Shown here: positions 24,780 to 33,596 of the stretch, piece after piece | How positions within the stretch are numbered: the stretch's first letter is position 1 | Layout of the letters: every line of letters begins with the position of its first letter | NCBI RefSeq assembly: GCF_023155275.1 | Contig: NZ_JALMUV010000003.1 | Span: forward strand, 186,001 to 250,000 | Reading direction: 5' to 3' | Source of the DNA: Streptomyces rhizoryzae | GTDB taxonomy: Bacteria > Actinomycetota > Actinomycetes > Streptomycetales > Streptomycetaceae | DNA length: 64,000 nucleotides | Program-made: the position numbers and the translations under genes | The notes under the pieces: generated by a model | Told to the model about the DNA's origin: nothing | What the model saw: the letters and a program-made list of their open reading frames with translations, nothing else | Databases searched by the model: none

Positions 24780-24809
24780 TTGACGAAGGTTAGATGTCTA
24801 ATCTATGTT
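24780..24809 (+). promoter_or_regulatory. promoter with MarR-type operator
   Basis: TTGACG at 24780-24785 and TATGTT at 24804-24809 are separated by 18 bases. Between them lies the palindrome TTAGA-TG-TCTAA at 24790-24801. A repressor bound there would block the promoter of the beta-propeller gene. Confidence 0.5.
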
Positions 24810-24871
24810 CGTGTGCATCCAAGCGCCTGGCGGGTCGTCCGCGGGCGCTCGCAACGGGGGAGGACCCGCCC

Positions 24872-25906
24872 ATGTCCCAAGCACTCACGCGTCGCACGCT
24901 GGCTTCGGCCGCCCTGGCCCTGGTGGCCGCCGTCGTACCGCCGACCGCCACCGCCGGCGCCCGGCCCCTGGACGCCTCCTCGGCCGGACAGCCCGCCCGG
25001 CACGACCTCCGGGCTCCGGTGCGGACCGCCTACGACCTGCCCGGCGAGGGCGTCTACCCGGAGGGCATCGCCGCCGACCCGCGCACCGGCGACCTCTACA
25101 TCGGTTCGTACGCGACCGGTGCCGTCTACAAGGCGACGCCCGGGCAGCGCGCCGCGCGGATCTTCCTGCCGTCCGGCGCCGACGGGCGCACCACCGCCAA
25201 CGGCCTGAAGGTCGACCGCGCCGGACGGTTGTGGGTCATCGACTCGACGGCCGGCGTCGCCGTCTACGACCTGCGCGACCGCAGGCTGATCGCCCGTTTC
25301 GACGTGCCGAAGGGCGCCTCCTCGTTCGTGAACGACCTGGCGATCACCCCCGACGGCAGCGCGTACCTGACCGACAGCTACCGCGGCGTCCTCTACCGCG
25401 TCACACCGGCCCGACTGGCCCGGGCGGCCGCGCACGGCGGACGGGGCGAGCTGACCACGGCCTACGACCTGACCCGCGTCCTGCCGCCGGTCCCGGCCGG
25501 CGGCGTCACGCTCAACGGCATCGCGGCCGACCCCGCCGGCCGCTACCTGCTCACCGTCGACATGACGGCAGGCACCCTCTACCGCGTCGACCTGGCATCC
25601 GGCGCGCTGCGGCAAGTCGCCCTGCACGGCGGGGACATGGAGCACGGGGACGGCCTGGAGATGCGGGGCGGCACCCTCTGGGTGGTCCACAACGTCACCA
25701 ACACCCTCAGTCGGTGGGCGGTCGGCGACGACGGCCGGTCCGCCCGCAAGGAGCGCGCCCTTACCGACCCGGCCCTCCAGATCCCGACCACGATGGTGCA
25801 CAGCGGCGGGCGGCTGCTCGTGGTCCGCTCCCAGTTCGACAAGGGGGGTCCGATGGGGTCCGGGACGCCGCAGCCGTTCACGGTGGCGGAGGTGGACGGG
25901 ATCTGA
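24872..25906 (+). CDS. secreted SMP-30/gluconolactonase-like beta-propeller protein
   Basis: The protein has 344 residues. A signal peptide covers about residues 1-29 with a twin arginine (LTRRTLASAALALVAAVVPP), so Tat export is possible. The rest shows repeated propeller blades, for example PEGIAADPRTGDLYIGSY, TANGLKVDRAGRLWVIDS, VNDLAITPDGSAYLTDSY and LNGIAADPAGRYLLTVD. These Asn/Asp positions are the metal-binding sites of SMP-30-like lactonases. GGAGGA precedes the ATG by eight bases. Divergent MarR control fits a small-molecule detoxification or lactone-hydrolysis role. Substrate unknown. Confidence 0.82.
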   Translation: MSQALTRRTLASAALALVAAVVPPTATAGARPLDASSAGQPARHDLRAPVRTAYDLPGEGVYPEGIAADPRTGDLYIGSYATGAVYKATPGQRAARIFLPSGADGRTTANGLKVDRAGRLWVIDSTAGVAVYDLRDRRLIARFDVPKGASSFVNDLAITPDGSAYLTDSYRGVLYRVTPARLARAAAHGGRGELTTAYDLTRVLPPVPAGGVTLNGIAADPAGRYLLTVDMTAGTLYRVDLASGALRQVALHGGDMEHGDGLEMRGGTLWVVHNVTNTLSRWAVGDDGRSARKERALTDPALQIPTTMVHSGGRLLVVRSQFDKGGPMGSGTPQPFTVAEVDGI

Positions 25907-25987
25907 GCGGGGCGCCGGGGCGTCCGGGGGCGGGGCCGGGGGCGGCTGTCCGGCCCGCCCTCCCGGCTCGCCGTCCGGCCGCGGTCC

Positions 25988-25999
25988 GTATCGGGATAC
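25988..25999. promoter_or_regulatory. GTATC/GATAC palindrome before the ArsR gene
   Basis: GTATC and GATAC flank GG, a perfect inverted repeat 39 bases before the ArsR ATG. The half GTATCG also occurs (reverse strand) in the promoter at 26372-26405, so both may bind the ArsR protein. Confidence 0.4.
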
Positions 26000-26038
26000 C
26001 GTGGTGGGAGGAGTGTCGTACGGCGAGGAAGGTGGCTC

Positions 26039-26371
26039 ATGGTGACGGCGGCGGAGTCCGGGGCGGACGATCTGGTCGAGGTGTTCAAGGCCCTTGGCAA
26101 TCCGGCCCGTTTGCAGATCATGCAGTGGCTGAGGGAGCCCGACCGGCACTTCGGCGACTACGAGCCGATCGCGGACCGCCGGTCGGTCGGGGTGTGCGTC
26201 ACCCACATCCAGGCCAAGTCGGGGCTCGCGCAGTCCACCGTCTCCAGCTACATGAGCACGCTCGAACGGGCGGGCCTGGTGCGTTCCACCCGGGTCGGCA
26301 AGTGGACCCACTACCGCCGCGACGCGGAGCGGCTGGCTCAGGTGGCGCGGGCGATCGGCACCACCATCTGA
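26039..26371 (+). CDS. ArsR-type winged-helix regulator
   Basis: The protein has 110 residues. The winged helix spans about residues 12-95, with the start pattern LVEVFKALGNPARLQIMQWL, recognition helix AQSTVSSYMSTLERAGLV and wing VGKWTHYRRD. One cysteine (VGVCVTH) is present and no classic metal-binding Cys pair, so it is more likely to sense a redox or organic signal than a metal. GAGGAAGG precedes the ATG. It lies 34 bases before the NAD(P)H reductase gene, its probable target. Confidence 0.85.
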   Translation: MVTAAESGADDLVEVFKALGNPARLQIMQWLREPDRHFGDYEPIADRRSVGVCVTHIQAKSGLAQSTVSSYMSTLERAGLVRSTRVGKWTHYRRDAERLAQVARAIGTTI

Positions 26372-26405
26372 TTGACACATCGCAATACGTCGATACGATT
26401 GGGCC
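26372..26405 (+). promoter_or_regulatory. promoter of leaderless NAD(P)H reductase gene
   Basis: TTGACA at 26372-26377 and TACGAT at 26394-26399 are 16 bases apart. The -10 ends six bases before the ATG at 26406, so the transcript should start at the start codon. The spacer contains repeated ATACG/TCGATACG sequence that may bind ArsR. Confidence 0.65.
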
Positions 26406-27131
26406 ATGTCGACCTTCGATGCTGTTCCCACCGCCCTGATCGTTCACGCCCACCCCGAGCCCCAGTCGTTCAGCACCGCACAGATGACCACCGCGGCCCA
26501 GGCGCTGCGCGACGCCGGCTACCGGGTCGACGTCATCGACCTCTACTCCGAGGGCTGGGCCCCGGTCCTCGACCGTGCCGAATTCGGTCCGGTGGAAGGC
26601 CACTTCAAGCCGCAGGCCGAACAGCGGCGCGCGGTCGGGGACGGGACGCTCGACGCGGTCGTCCAGGACCACCTCGCCCGGCTGCTCGCCGCCGACCTGC
26701 TCGTCCTGTCGTTCCCGCTGTGGTGGTTCTCGGTGCCCGCCATCCTCAAGGGGTGGGTGGACCGGGTCTTCGTGATGGGCGGCGTCTTCGGCGGGGACTA
26801 CGGCCTCTTCGGGGACGCGGCGCTCGCCGGGAAGCGGGCGATGCTGCTGTTCACCACCGGCGGGCCCGGTGAGTCGTTCCGGCCCGGCGGGGCCCTCGGC
26901 TCGATGGACGACTTCCTGTTCCCCATCCACCGCGGCATGCTGGAATTCGTCGGCTACGACGTCCTCGCCCCCGTGATCACCTACGGCCCGGCCCACCTGG
27001 CCGACGCGGAGCGGGCAGCGGCGCTGGAGGCGGTCAGGGAAGCCGTCGCACGCGCCGCGGCGGAGGCGCTGCCGACGGACGCCCGGCCGACGGACGCCCG
27101 GCCGGCGGAGGCGCTGCCGGTGGCGCGCTGA
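26406..27131 (+). CDS. NAD(P)H-dependent oxidoreductase, flavodoxin fold (NQO/KefF-like)
   Basis: The protein has 241 residues. The flavodoxin-like FMN/FAD site begins ALIVHAHPEPQSFSTA, and the hallmark LSFPLWWFSVPAILKGWVDR is at about residues 103-122, followed by FTTGGPGESF. These enzymes reduce quinones by two electrons. The last 25 residues contain two direct TDARP repeats from a 15-base tandem duplication (27072-27101) flanked by copies of GCGGAGGCGCTGCC, so the tail is recent and probably not structural. It has its own strong promoter and is probably repressed by the upstream ArsR protein. Confidence 0.87.
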   Translation: MSTFDAVPTALIVHAHPEPQSFSTAQMTTAAQALRDAGYRVDVIDLYSEGWAPVLDRAEFGPVEGHFKPQAEQRRAVGDGTLDAVVQDHLARLLAADLLVLSFPLWWFSVPAILKGWVDRVFVMGGVFGGDYGLFGDAALAGKRAMLLFTTGGPGESFRPGGALGSMDDFLFPIHRGMLEFVGYDVLAPVITYGPAHLADAERAAALEAVREAVARAAAEALPTDARPTDARPAEALPVAR

Positions 27132-27358
27132 CGCCGGAGGGGCGCACCGGTCAACTTCTCCGCGGATCCGGCCCGTTGCCCGCCGGCGCGCCGGGTGCGT
27201 CGCCGGTGGACGCGCTGGTCGGCGCTGCCGAGCGGCCCCCGCCTCCGACGGTGTCCCGGCCGCCCGGCCGACCGGGACACCTCAGGCATCCGGGGAACCT
27301 CGGTCCGGGCGTTTCGCGTCCAACTCGGCAGGTGTCACCGATGCGGAGGAACCCCCAC

Positions 27359-28543
27359 ATGAAGAACGCGAACGTCCTGATCTCCGGTGCCAGTATCGCC
27401 GGCCCGTCCCTGGCCTACTGGCTGAGCCGCTACGGGTTCCAGGTCACCGTGGTGGAGCGGGCTCCCGGGCTGCGCCCCGGTGGCCAGGCGATCGATGTGC
27501 GGGGGCCGGCGCTGGACGTCGCCGAGCGCATGGGCATCCTGTCCGCGCTCCGCGAACTGGCCACCGGCATCCGCGGGGTGTCGGTGGTCGACGCATCCGG
27601 GCAGGAGCTGTACCGCAGCACCGAGCACACGTTCACCGGCGGACAGATCGACAACCCCGACGTCGAGGTCATGCGCGACGACCTGTGCCACCTCCTCCAC
27701 CAGGCCATCGACGGCACGGTGGACTACCTGTTCAACGAGTCCATCACCGCCCTCACCCAGGACGACCAGGGGGTGCACGTCACCTTCGAACGCAGCGCCC
27801 CCCGCACGTTCGATCTCGTCGTGGGCGCCGACGGACTCCACTCCACCGTGCGCAAGCTCGCCTTCGGCCCGGAATCCGAATACCTCCACCACCTCGGCAG
27901 CTACATCGGACTGTTCACCGCCCCCAACTTCCTCAACCTCGACTACTGGCAGACCTACCACCAGAGCGGCGACCTGGGCGGCATCATCATGAGCGCCCGG
28001 GACAACCGCGAGTGCCGGGTCTACCTGGGCTTCCAGCAGGAAGAGCCGCTGGAGTACGACTACCGCGACACCGACGCGCAGAAGCGCCTGCTGGCCGAGC
28101 GCTACGCCGGCGCGGGCTGGGAATTCCCCCGCGTGCTGAAGTACATGTGGGACGCCTCCGACTTCCACTTCGACTCCATGAGCCAGATCCGGATGGACGG
28201 GTGGTCGCGCGGGCGCGTGGTGCTGCTCGGCGATGCGGGCTACTGCGGTTCGCCCATGACGGGCCAGGGCACGAGCCTGGCGCTGATCGGCGCCTACGTC
28301 CTGGCCGGCGAGCTGAAGGCGGCGCACGGCGACCACCGCGCGGCGTTCGCCGCCTACGAGGAGGAACTGCGGGAGCACGTCCGGGGTACCCAGCAGTTCG
28401 CCCTGGACAACAAGGCCCGCCGGGAGGAGGCCATGGCCGCTGCCGCCGGCCAGGACGAGACGGAGGCGGCCCAGGCCCTCGGCGAAAGGGACATGCAGGA
28501 CTTCTACGCATTCATCAACTCCCTCACGCTGAAGGACTACTGA
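27359..28543 (+). CDS. FAD-dependent monooxygenase (TetX-like group)
   Basis: The protein has 394 residues. The GxGxxG-like start is VLISGASIAGPSLAYWLSRY, the DG motif is LVVGADGLHSTVRK at about 155-168, and the GD motif is VVLLGDAGYCGSPMTGQGTS at about 285-304. The family includes TetX and FAD hydroxylases of the PhzS/salicylate type; some inactivate tetracyclines, most have unknown substrates. GGAGGA lies eight bases before the ATG. It stands alone, with 227 bases of upstream space and no adjacent regulator. Confidence 0.87.
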   Translation: MKNANVLISGASIAGPSLAYWLSRYGFQVTVVERAPGLRPGGQAIDVRGPALDVAERMGILSALRELATGIRGVSVVDASGQELYRSTEHTFTGGQIDNPDVEVMRDDLCHLLHQAIDGTVDYLFNESITALTQDDQGVHVTFERSAPRTFDLVVGADGLHSTVRKLAFGPESEYLHHLGSYIGLFTAPNFLNLDYWQTYHQSGDLGGIIMSARDNRECRVYLGFQQEEPLEYDYRDTDAQKRLLAERYAGAGWEFPRVLKYMWDASDFHFDSMSQIRMDGWSRGRVVLLGDAGYCGSPMTGQGTSLALIGAYVLAGELKAAHGDHRAAFAAYEEELREHVRGTQQFALDNKARREEAMAAAAGQDETEAAQALGERDMQDFYAFINSLTLKDY

Positions 28544-28773
28544 GCGACCCCTGAGCGCCGTGCGGCCCGCGGCCCTCTCCTGCGGGGACGCCGGGGCGGC
28601 CCCACCATTCGGCCACGCCCGAACGGCGTACCCGCGCCCGCGGACTCCCGCGGTGCCGCGGCGGACGGGACGCGGCCGGGGAGGCAGAGATCGGCGCTCC
28701 CGGGGCAGGCTTCCGGAGAGGGGCGGCGTCAGCGGGACGCCGCGCCCAACGGCCCTGAAGGAGGCTTCCCTTG

Positions 28774-29118
28774 ATGCGCATCCGTCCCGGACGCCGCCAC
28801 GCGCCGACCGCCCGGGCCGCCGGACCCGTGGGCCTGCGGACGGTGCCGGTGCTGGTCGCCGCCGGCGCCGCGGCGGCCGCGGTGCTGAGCGGCTGCTCCG
28901 TGCGCGACGCCGTCTGCGGCAACGACGCGTACCCGGTCCAGGCGGTGGGCAGCAGCGGCAGCGCGTGCGTCCCCAAGGACCAGGACCCGCCGGCCGGCTA
29001 CGTCCGCTACCCCGCGGGCAAGGAGCCCCGGCACGTCGACGACAAGTGGTACACGTTCTGGAACAGCCACACGATCGACAAGCACGGCAACATCGTGAAG
29101 ACCTCGGGTGCCGGATAG
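28774..29118 (+). CDS. small lipoprotein of unknown function
   Basis: The protein has 114 residues (115 if the TTG three bases upstream is used; GAAGGAG suits either). After a basic start comes a hydrophobic stretch and the lipobox LSGC at about residues 40-43, followed by SVRDAVCGNDAYPVQAVGSS. Three cysteines follow or include the lipobox. The mature part ends WYTFWNSHTIDKHGNIVKTS. It should be lipid-anchored on the outside of the membrane. I recognise it as a Streptomyces lipoprotein type without known role; close paralogues are common in this genus. Confidence 0.75.
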   Translation: MRIRPGRRHAPTARAAGPVGLRTVPVLVAAGAAAAAVLSGCSVRDAVCGNDAYPVQAVGSSGSACVPKDQDPPAGYVRYPAGKEPRHVDDKWYTFWNSHTIDKHGNIVKTSGAG

Positions 29119-29292
29119 CGCCCGCGCGCCCGGGCCGCGATCCGGTGCGGGCCCGTGCGTGACGCGGCGGCAGCGGGCCTGCGGCAAAGGTGAGTTGTCC
29201 GCGTCATCGGCGGCGGGGAACCGCCGTCCATGACGTTAGATGTATAGGGCAATGTCCTTACGGACGTCCTCACGCACACGGAGCGTTTCTCC

Positions 29293-30225
29293 TTGACTGC
29301 CTCAACACTGACCAGGCGCGCCGCCGTCGCCGTCGCCGGCGGCGCGCTGCTCGCGCTCTCCCCGCTGACCGCGCAGGCCGTGCAGGCCGCGACCCCCGCC
29401 CAGCCGGCGCCGGTGGTCGCCGCCAAGGGCGCCGCCCTGGTGGACGACGCGAGCGGCCGGACCCTCTTCGGCAAGGACGCCGACGCCGTCCGCCCGATCG
29501 CCAGCACGGCGAAGATCATGGCCGCGTCCGTGGTGCTGGACACCGCGGACGTCGACCTGGAGCGCCAGGTCCCCGTCCAGCAGGCGTACCGGGACTACGT
29601 CACCGCCCACGGGTCCAGCACCGCCGACCTCCAGACCGGCGACAAGGTCACCGTCCGCCAGCTGCTGTACGCGACCCTGCTGCCCTCCGGCGCGGACGCC
29701 GCGTACGCCCTGGCCGACACCTTCGGCACCGGCGCCACCCCCACCGAACGCACCACGTCGTTCATCGCGAAGATGAACACGAAGGCCGACGAACTCCACC
29801 TGCCGCACACGGAGTTCACCTCCTTCGACGGCGGGGGCTCCGACTCCAGCACGCCCACCGAACTGGCGGAGCTGGCCCGCTACGCCATGAAGAACGACAC
29901 CTTCCGCACCATCGTCAAGACCAAGCAGTACAAGGGGGAGGCGCCCGCCGCCAACGGCCGCACCCGCTACTACACCTGGAACAACACCAACCAGCTGCTC
30001 GGCTCGTACGACGGCGTGATCGGCATCAAGACCGGGACGACCACCCCGGCGGGCGACTGCCTGGTCTTCGCGGCCACCCGTGGCGACAAGACCCTCGTCG
30101 GCACCGTGCTGAACAGCGCCGACCGGTACGCCGACGCGGCGAAGCTCCTGGACTACGGGTTCGGCGCGGACACCGCGAAGAGCATGAAGCTGCGCGCGCT
30201 TCCCCACGGCGCCCAGCGCGACTGA
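29293..30225 (+). CDS. D-alanyl-D-alanine carboxypeptidase (peptidase S11)
   Basis: The protein has 310 residues from a TTG with GGAG upstream. The signal peptide (MTASTLTRRAAVAVAGGALL through AQAVQAA) has a twin arginine. The active-site STAK tetrad (PIASTAKIMAAS) is at about residue 72, the second motif is SGADAAYAL where many relatives have S-x-N, and KTG is in GIKTGTTTPAGD. It trims the terminal D-Ala from peptidoglycan stem peptides outside the membrane. No C-terminal membrane anchor is present, so it is secreted. It is convergent with the NACHT gene, with a terminator between. Confidence 0.88.
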   Translation: MTASTLTRRAAVAVAGGALLALSPLTAQAVQAATPAQPAPVVAAKGAALVDDASGRTLFGKDADAVRPIASTAKIMAASVVLDTADVDLERQVPVQQAYRDYVTAHGSSTADLQTGDKVTVRQLLYATLLPSGADAAYALADTFGTGATPTERTTSFIAKMNTKADELHLPHTEFTSFDGGGSDSSTPTELAELARYAMKNDTFRTIVKTKQYKGEAPAANGRTRYYTWNNTNQLLGSYDGVIGIKTGTTTPAGDCLVFAATRGDKTLVGTVLNSADRYADAAKLLDYGFGADTAKSMKLRALPHGAQRD

Positions 30226-30244
30226 CCGGGCAGGCGGCGGGCGT

Positions 30245-30273
30245 GGAGCACGGCCCTCGCGCGGCCGTGCTCC
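30245..30273. terminator. bidirectional terminator hairpin
   Basis: GGAGCACGGCC at 30245-30255 pairs perfectly with GGCCGTGCTCC at 30263-30273 around a seven-base loop. It lies between the convergent carboxypeptidase and NACHT genes. Confidence 0.65.
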
Positions 30274-30292
30274 GCGTCCCCGGCCCGCGCCG

Positions 30293-32959
30293 CTACCGCG
30301 CCGTCGGCTCGGACGCGTCGTCCTCCGCGAGGGTGATGCGGACGGTCTCCGGGATGGTGCGGAGGTCGAGCGGGTGCGGTGGTTTGGGCAGGACGAGGGT
30401 GCGGAGGTGGGGGAAGCGGGCGAGCCAGTTCATCCCGCGGAAGACCGAGGTGTAGCCCTCGCGCAGCCACAGGTGGGTGAGTCGTTGCGGTGGGATGTGC
30501 GTGGCGAGGTCGGTCGGGTGGTGGGAGCCGAGGATCTGGATGCGGGCCCGGCCGCCCATCGCGGCCAGTGCGGTGAGGTGGTCCAGGCTCGCGGCGGTGA
30601 AGTAGAGCCCGCCGTCCTCCGGGAGGTGGGAGATGACCTCCTCGGCGTAGGCGGCGGAGTCGAACCGGTGCCAGGACCAGGCGAGTTGACGGCGCACGGC
30701 CAGTGAAGGGTGCGTCCGGAAGGACGCCAGGTAGGCGATGGCGGCGTGGGAGGCCAGCCGGGTCGCGGTGATCACGCACGCCTCCGCCTGCGCCTCGTCG
30801 AGCCCCTCCGGACCCGGCAGCACCGACACCACGTTCGGGCCGCCGTACTCGGCCAGGCGGCGGGCGGCGGCGGGATTGCCGGGCGGCAGCAGGTCGTGGG
30901 CGAGCGCCAGGATGGACCGCTGGAGGGCGGAGTCCACCTCGGGGGCGTGGTCCAGGCACGAACGCGCCAGGAGGACGCGGCGCAGGGGGAGTCTGCGCCG
31001 GCCCTTCGGGTCCGCGGGGGGCGTCACCCGGGCGCGGTGGAAGGTGAGCTGGGGCCGGCCGGGAGCCGTCTCCTCGTCGGGCAGCTCGTCGCCGAGCACG
31101 GGGACCAGCCCGCGCAGGATGCGGGCCCGTTCGTCGGGCCGGCCGTGCGCCACGGCCATGCGGATGACGTCCTCCCACTGGGAGTTGTCGGCGTTGTCCT
31201 GGAGCCAGGGGAAGTCGCGGGCCTCGACGATGGCCTTGGCCGCCAGGTAGTCCTGGAAGGTGCGGTGGACGAAGTCGACCGTGTCGGCCGTGGGCTGCCG
31301 CAGCACCCCGCCGCGGTCCAGCAGATAGCGCAGTACGGTCTCCGCGTCCGCGTCGATGTGGGTCATCGACGGCAGGTGCTGGGCGAGCACGGCGAGTGCG
31401 TCCTCCCGGTCCATCTCCGACCGGTCGTTGCGGACCATCCAGTGGGCGATGCGCTGTAGCAGCGCGATCTGCGGTTCCCGGCCGATCCGCAGGTCGCCCC
31501 GCTGGTGCATACCGCGTTCGATGTCGCGGCGTTCCAGCAGCATGGCCAGGGCGGCGTCGTACAGCTCCTTGCGGTCCTCGGGCAGGAAGCCGCGGCGTTC
31601 GCGGTGCAGGGCGCACAACAGGCCGCACATCAGCGGGTTGACGGCGAGGTGCCCGAGGTCCGGCTTGGTGCGGATGACCGTCAGGAGGGCCTCCGCGGAC
31701 TCGCTCCCGGCCTGCGCCGCGGTGTGCCACCGGCGGACGAACGCGGCGATGTCCCGCTCCGACATGGGCATCAGGGACAGCTCGGCGAAGGTGTCGGACC
31801 GGAGCCAGTCGTCCTGTACCGCGGAGGGCCGCGTCGTGACCAGCCAGAGGTTCTTCGGGAAGGCGGCGAGGAGCCGGTGCAGCCACTGCCGCGCCGACTC
31901 CCGCATGTCGTGCGGGACTTCGTCCACCCCGTCGACCAGCACCAGCCCGCGGCCGGCCGTGAGGACCCGTTCCGCCCAGCCGTCGGGCCCGGTGAGCGGG
32001 AAGGCGACCGAGGACAGGAACTCCGCCGGGCGGGGGAGTGCCTGGCGGGCGATGGTCCGCAGGGGCAGGACGAACGGCACCCGGCCGCGCAGCGCGCCCA
32101 GTTCGTCCGGCAACTCCTCGCGGGCGGTGGCCACCGCCAGCCACTGGAGCAGCGTGGTCTTGCCGGACCCCGCCAGACCGCGCAGCAGCACCCGGTCCCG
32201 CCCGACCAGGATGCGCTCGGTGGGGACGGGCACCGCCGGACCCTGCCTGGTCTCGGCCTCCAGGGAGATGTACGCGGTGTTGAGCTGCCACTCGCGGGCG
32301 TGGTGCAGGTCCAGTCCGTAGATCGTCAACTCGCTGTGCCGCCGGACGAGGTGCTTCGCGTACTCCTTCTCGAACGCGGCGTCCTGGGCGTCGAGGCTGG
32401 GTACGCGGTGCAGCAGCGTCGACATGTCGGACTGGAGGCGCCCCTGCCGCCGGGTCTGCTCCACCAGCGTGCGGGCCACGAACGTGGAGCGCTGGGTGAA
32501 GAAGTGGAGGATGTGCCGGCACGCCGCGTGCAGCACGGCGTCGTGCAGGACCGCGGCGCTCTCCGACAGGAACAGGAACGTGCCGGGCGGCACCGCCTGC
32601 TTCAGGCGCTGCGCGAGGTGTTCCTCGCCCAGTTCGACCGCCTGGACGTCGTCCATGTCGAGATCGCCCAGTGCGTGCAGGGTCAGGGCCAGGGCGTGCG
32701 CGGTGGCGGCCTCCTCGTGCGCGGGGAGCCGGTCGGTCTCCGGCAGCGGCTCGACCACGCGCCGCACCAGCTCGGCCGCCAGCTTGTGCAGCGCCCGCTC
32801 GTCGAGGCTCTTCTTCTCGCCGCGGAAGGACAGCCACCCCGCTATCCGCACCGGACGCTCGACGAGCCCCGCGCCGGGGCCTTCGGCGACGAGCAGCTTG
32901 CGCACCAGCGGTGTGAGCGCGGCCGACCCCAGCCGCGTCCCGATGGCCGACAGATCCAT
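30293..32959 (-). CDS. NACHT-domain STAND NTPase (bacterial NLR-like, candidate antiphage protein)
   Basis: The protein has 888 residues. The N-terminal about 230 residues are helical and of a type found only before NACHT domains. The NACHT core has Walker A GLAGSGKTT at 261-269 and Walker B GLVLVDGVDEVP at about 338-349, followed by the usual helical domains (FVHRTFQDYLAAKAI). The last 150 residues contain leucine-rich segments (LTHLWLREGYTSVF, LRTLVLPKPPHPL) that could sense a ligand. Bacterial NACHT proteins are known to defend against phage, often by abortive infection. It is a single gene with GGAGGG before its ATG and no obvious partner. The defence role is inference from the family. 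Confidence 0.82.
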   Translation of the reverse strand: MDLSAIGTRLGSAALTPLVRKLLVAEGPGAGLVERPVRIAGWLSFRGEKKSLDERALHKLAAELVRRVVEPLPETDRLPAHEEAATAHALALTLHALGDLDMDDVQAVELGEEHLAQRLKQAVPPGTFLFLSESAAVLHDAVLHAACRHILHFFTQRSTFVARTLVEQTRRQGRLQSDMSTLLHRVPSLDAQDAAFEKEYAKHLVRRHSELTIYGLDLHHAREWQLNTAYISLEAETRQGPAVPVPTERILVGRDRVLLRGLAGSGKTTLLQWLAVATAREELPDELGALRGRVPFVLPLRTIARQALPRPAEFLSSVAFPLTGPDGWAERVLTAGRGLVLVDGVDEVPHDMRESARQWLHRLLAAFPKNLWLVTTRPSAVQDDWLRSDTFAELSLMPMSERDIAAFVRRWHTAAQAGSESAEALLTVIRTKPDLGHLAVNPLMCGLLCALHRERRGFLPEDRKELYDAALAMLLERRDIERGMHQRGDLRIGREPQIALLQRIAHWMVRNDRSEMDREDALAVLAQHLPSMTHIDADAETVLRYLLDRGGVLRQPTADTVDFVHRTFQDYLAAKAIVEARDFPWLQDNADNSQWEDVIRMAVAHGRPDERARILRGLVPVLGDELPDEETAPGRPQLTFHRARVTPPADPKGRRRLPLRRVLLARSCLDHAPEVDSALQRSILALAHDLLPPGNPAAARRLAEYGGPNVVSVLPGPEGLDEAQAEACVITATRLASHAAIAYLASFRTHPSLAVRRQLAWSWHRFDSAAYAEEVISHLPEDGGLYFTAASLDHLTALAAMGGRARIQILGSHHPTDLATHIPPQRLTHLWLREGYTSVFRGMNWLARFPHLRTLVLPKPPHPLDLRTIPETVRITLAEDDASEPTAR

Positions 32960-33141
32960 CCTGGCCGTCCCTCCCCTGTGCGCGGCGCCGGGCGACCGAC
33001 CCGGCGCGCCGACCGTGCGCTTCGAGTATGTCGGATCCCGGTGGTGGCGGGGCCCGATCGGAGGCGGGGGCCGGCAGCCCGCGGAGGTTCCTCTCCCGGA
33101 CCCGATCCGGCCGCCCGCCGGCCGGATCGGACCGGCCGCGG

Positions 33142-33513
33142 TCAGCCTCCGTGGACGGTGAGCCGGTAGCCCTCGGGGCCGAGGAAGCTGAACGTCGGCC
33201 CGAAGGGGCTCTCCCGGAGCGGGCTGAGGACCGGCACCCCCGCCTCGGTGAGCTGCTGGTGGAGCTGGGCGGCGTCGTCGGTGCGCAGCCACAGCGCCAC
33301 GCCCAGGCCCGGGGTGGCGTCGCCGTCCAGGTCGGTGCCGGGCAGCGGCTCGCGCACCGCGAACGGGATCGGGCCGGTGGCGAACACCACGGCGCCGGGC
33401 GGGGAGGCGGGGGCGCGGCGCAGGCCGAGGTGCTCCTCGAAGAAGGCCGCGGCGGCCGGCACGTCCTTGACCTGGAGCGCGAGGAAATCGGGGCCGGCGA
33501 CGGTTGCGGGCAT
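33142..33513 (-). CDS. VOC family (glyoxalase/bleomycin-resistance fold) protein
   Basis: The protein has 123 residues with two betaalphabetabetabeta halves, FLALQVKDVPAAAAFFEEHL near the start and GLGVALWLRTDDAAQLHQQL in the middle, ending FSFLGPEGYRLTVHGG. The fold binds a metal ion or a drug; members act as lyases, dioxygenases or drug-binding resistance proteins. It is divergent from a MarR gene, and two identical palindromes lie between them, so it is surely under MarR control. Substrate unknown. Confidence 0.85.
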   Translation of the reverse strand: MPATVAGPDFLALQVKDVPAAAAFFEEHLGLRRAPASPPGAVVFATGPIPFAVREPLPGTDLDGDATPGLGVALWLRTDDAAQLHQQLTEAGVPVLSPLRESPFGPTFSFLGPEGYRLTVHGG

Positions 33514-33532
33514 GGTGGTCCTCCTGGATGTG

Positions 33533-33596
33533 ATGTCAGAGTTTTGACATGGAGGACGGTAGGAGCGATCCCCGCCCTATGTCAAAATGCTGACAT
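33533..33596. promoter_or_regulatory. two identical MarR operators (ATGTCA-N6-TGACAT)
   Basis: Perfect palindromes lie at 33533-33550 and 33579-33596, each with ATGTCA and TGACAT arms and a six-base spacer. The first is just upstream of the VOC start, and the second overlaps the ATG of the MarR gene. Confidence 0.8.

Noticed and set aside
27072..27101. Tandem 15-base repeat as a mobile-element scar
   Set aside because: It is a short in-frame duplication in the tail of the reductase gene, without inverted ends or target-site duplication.
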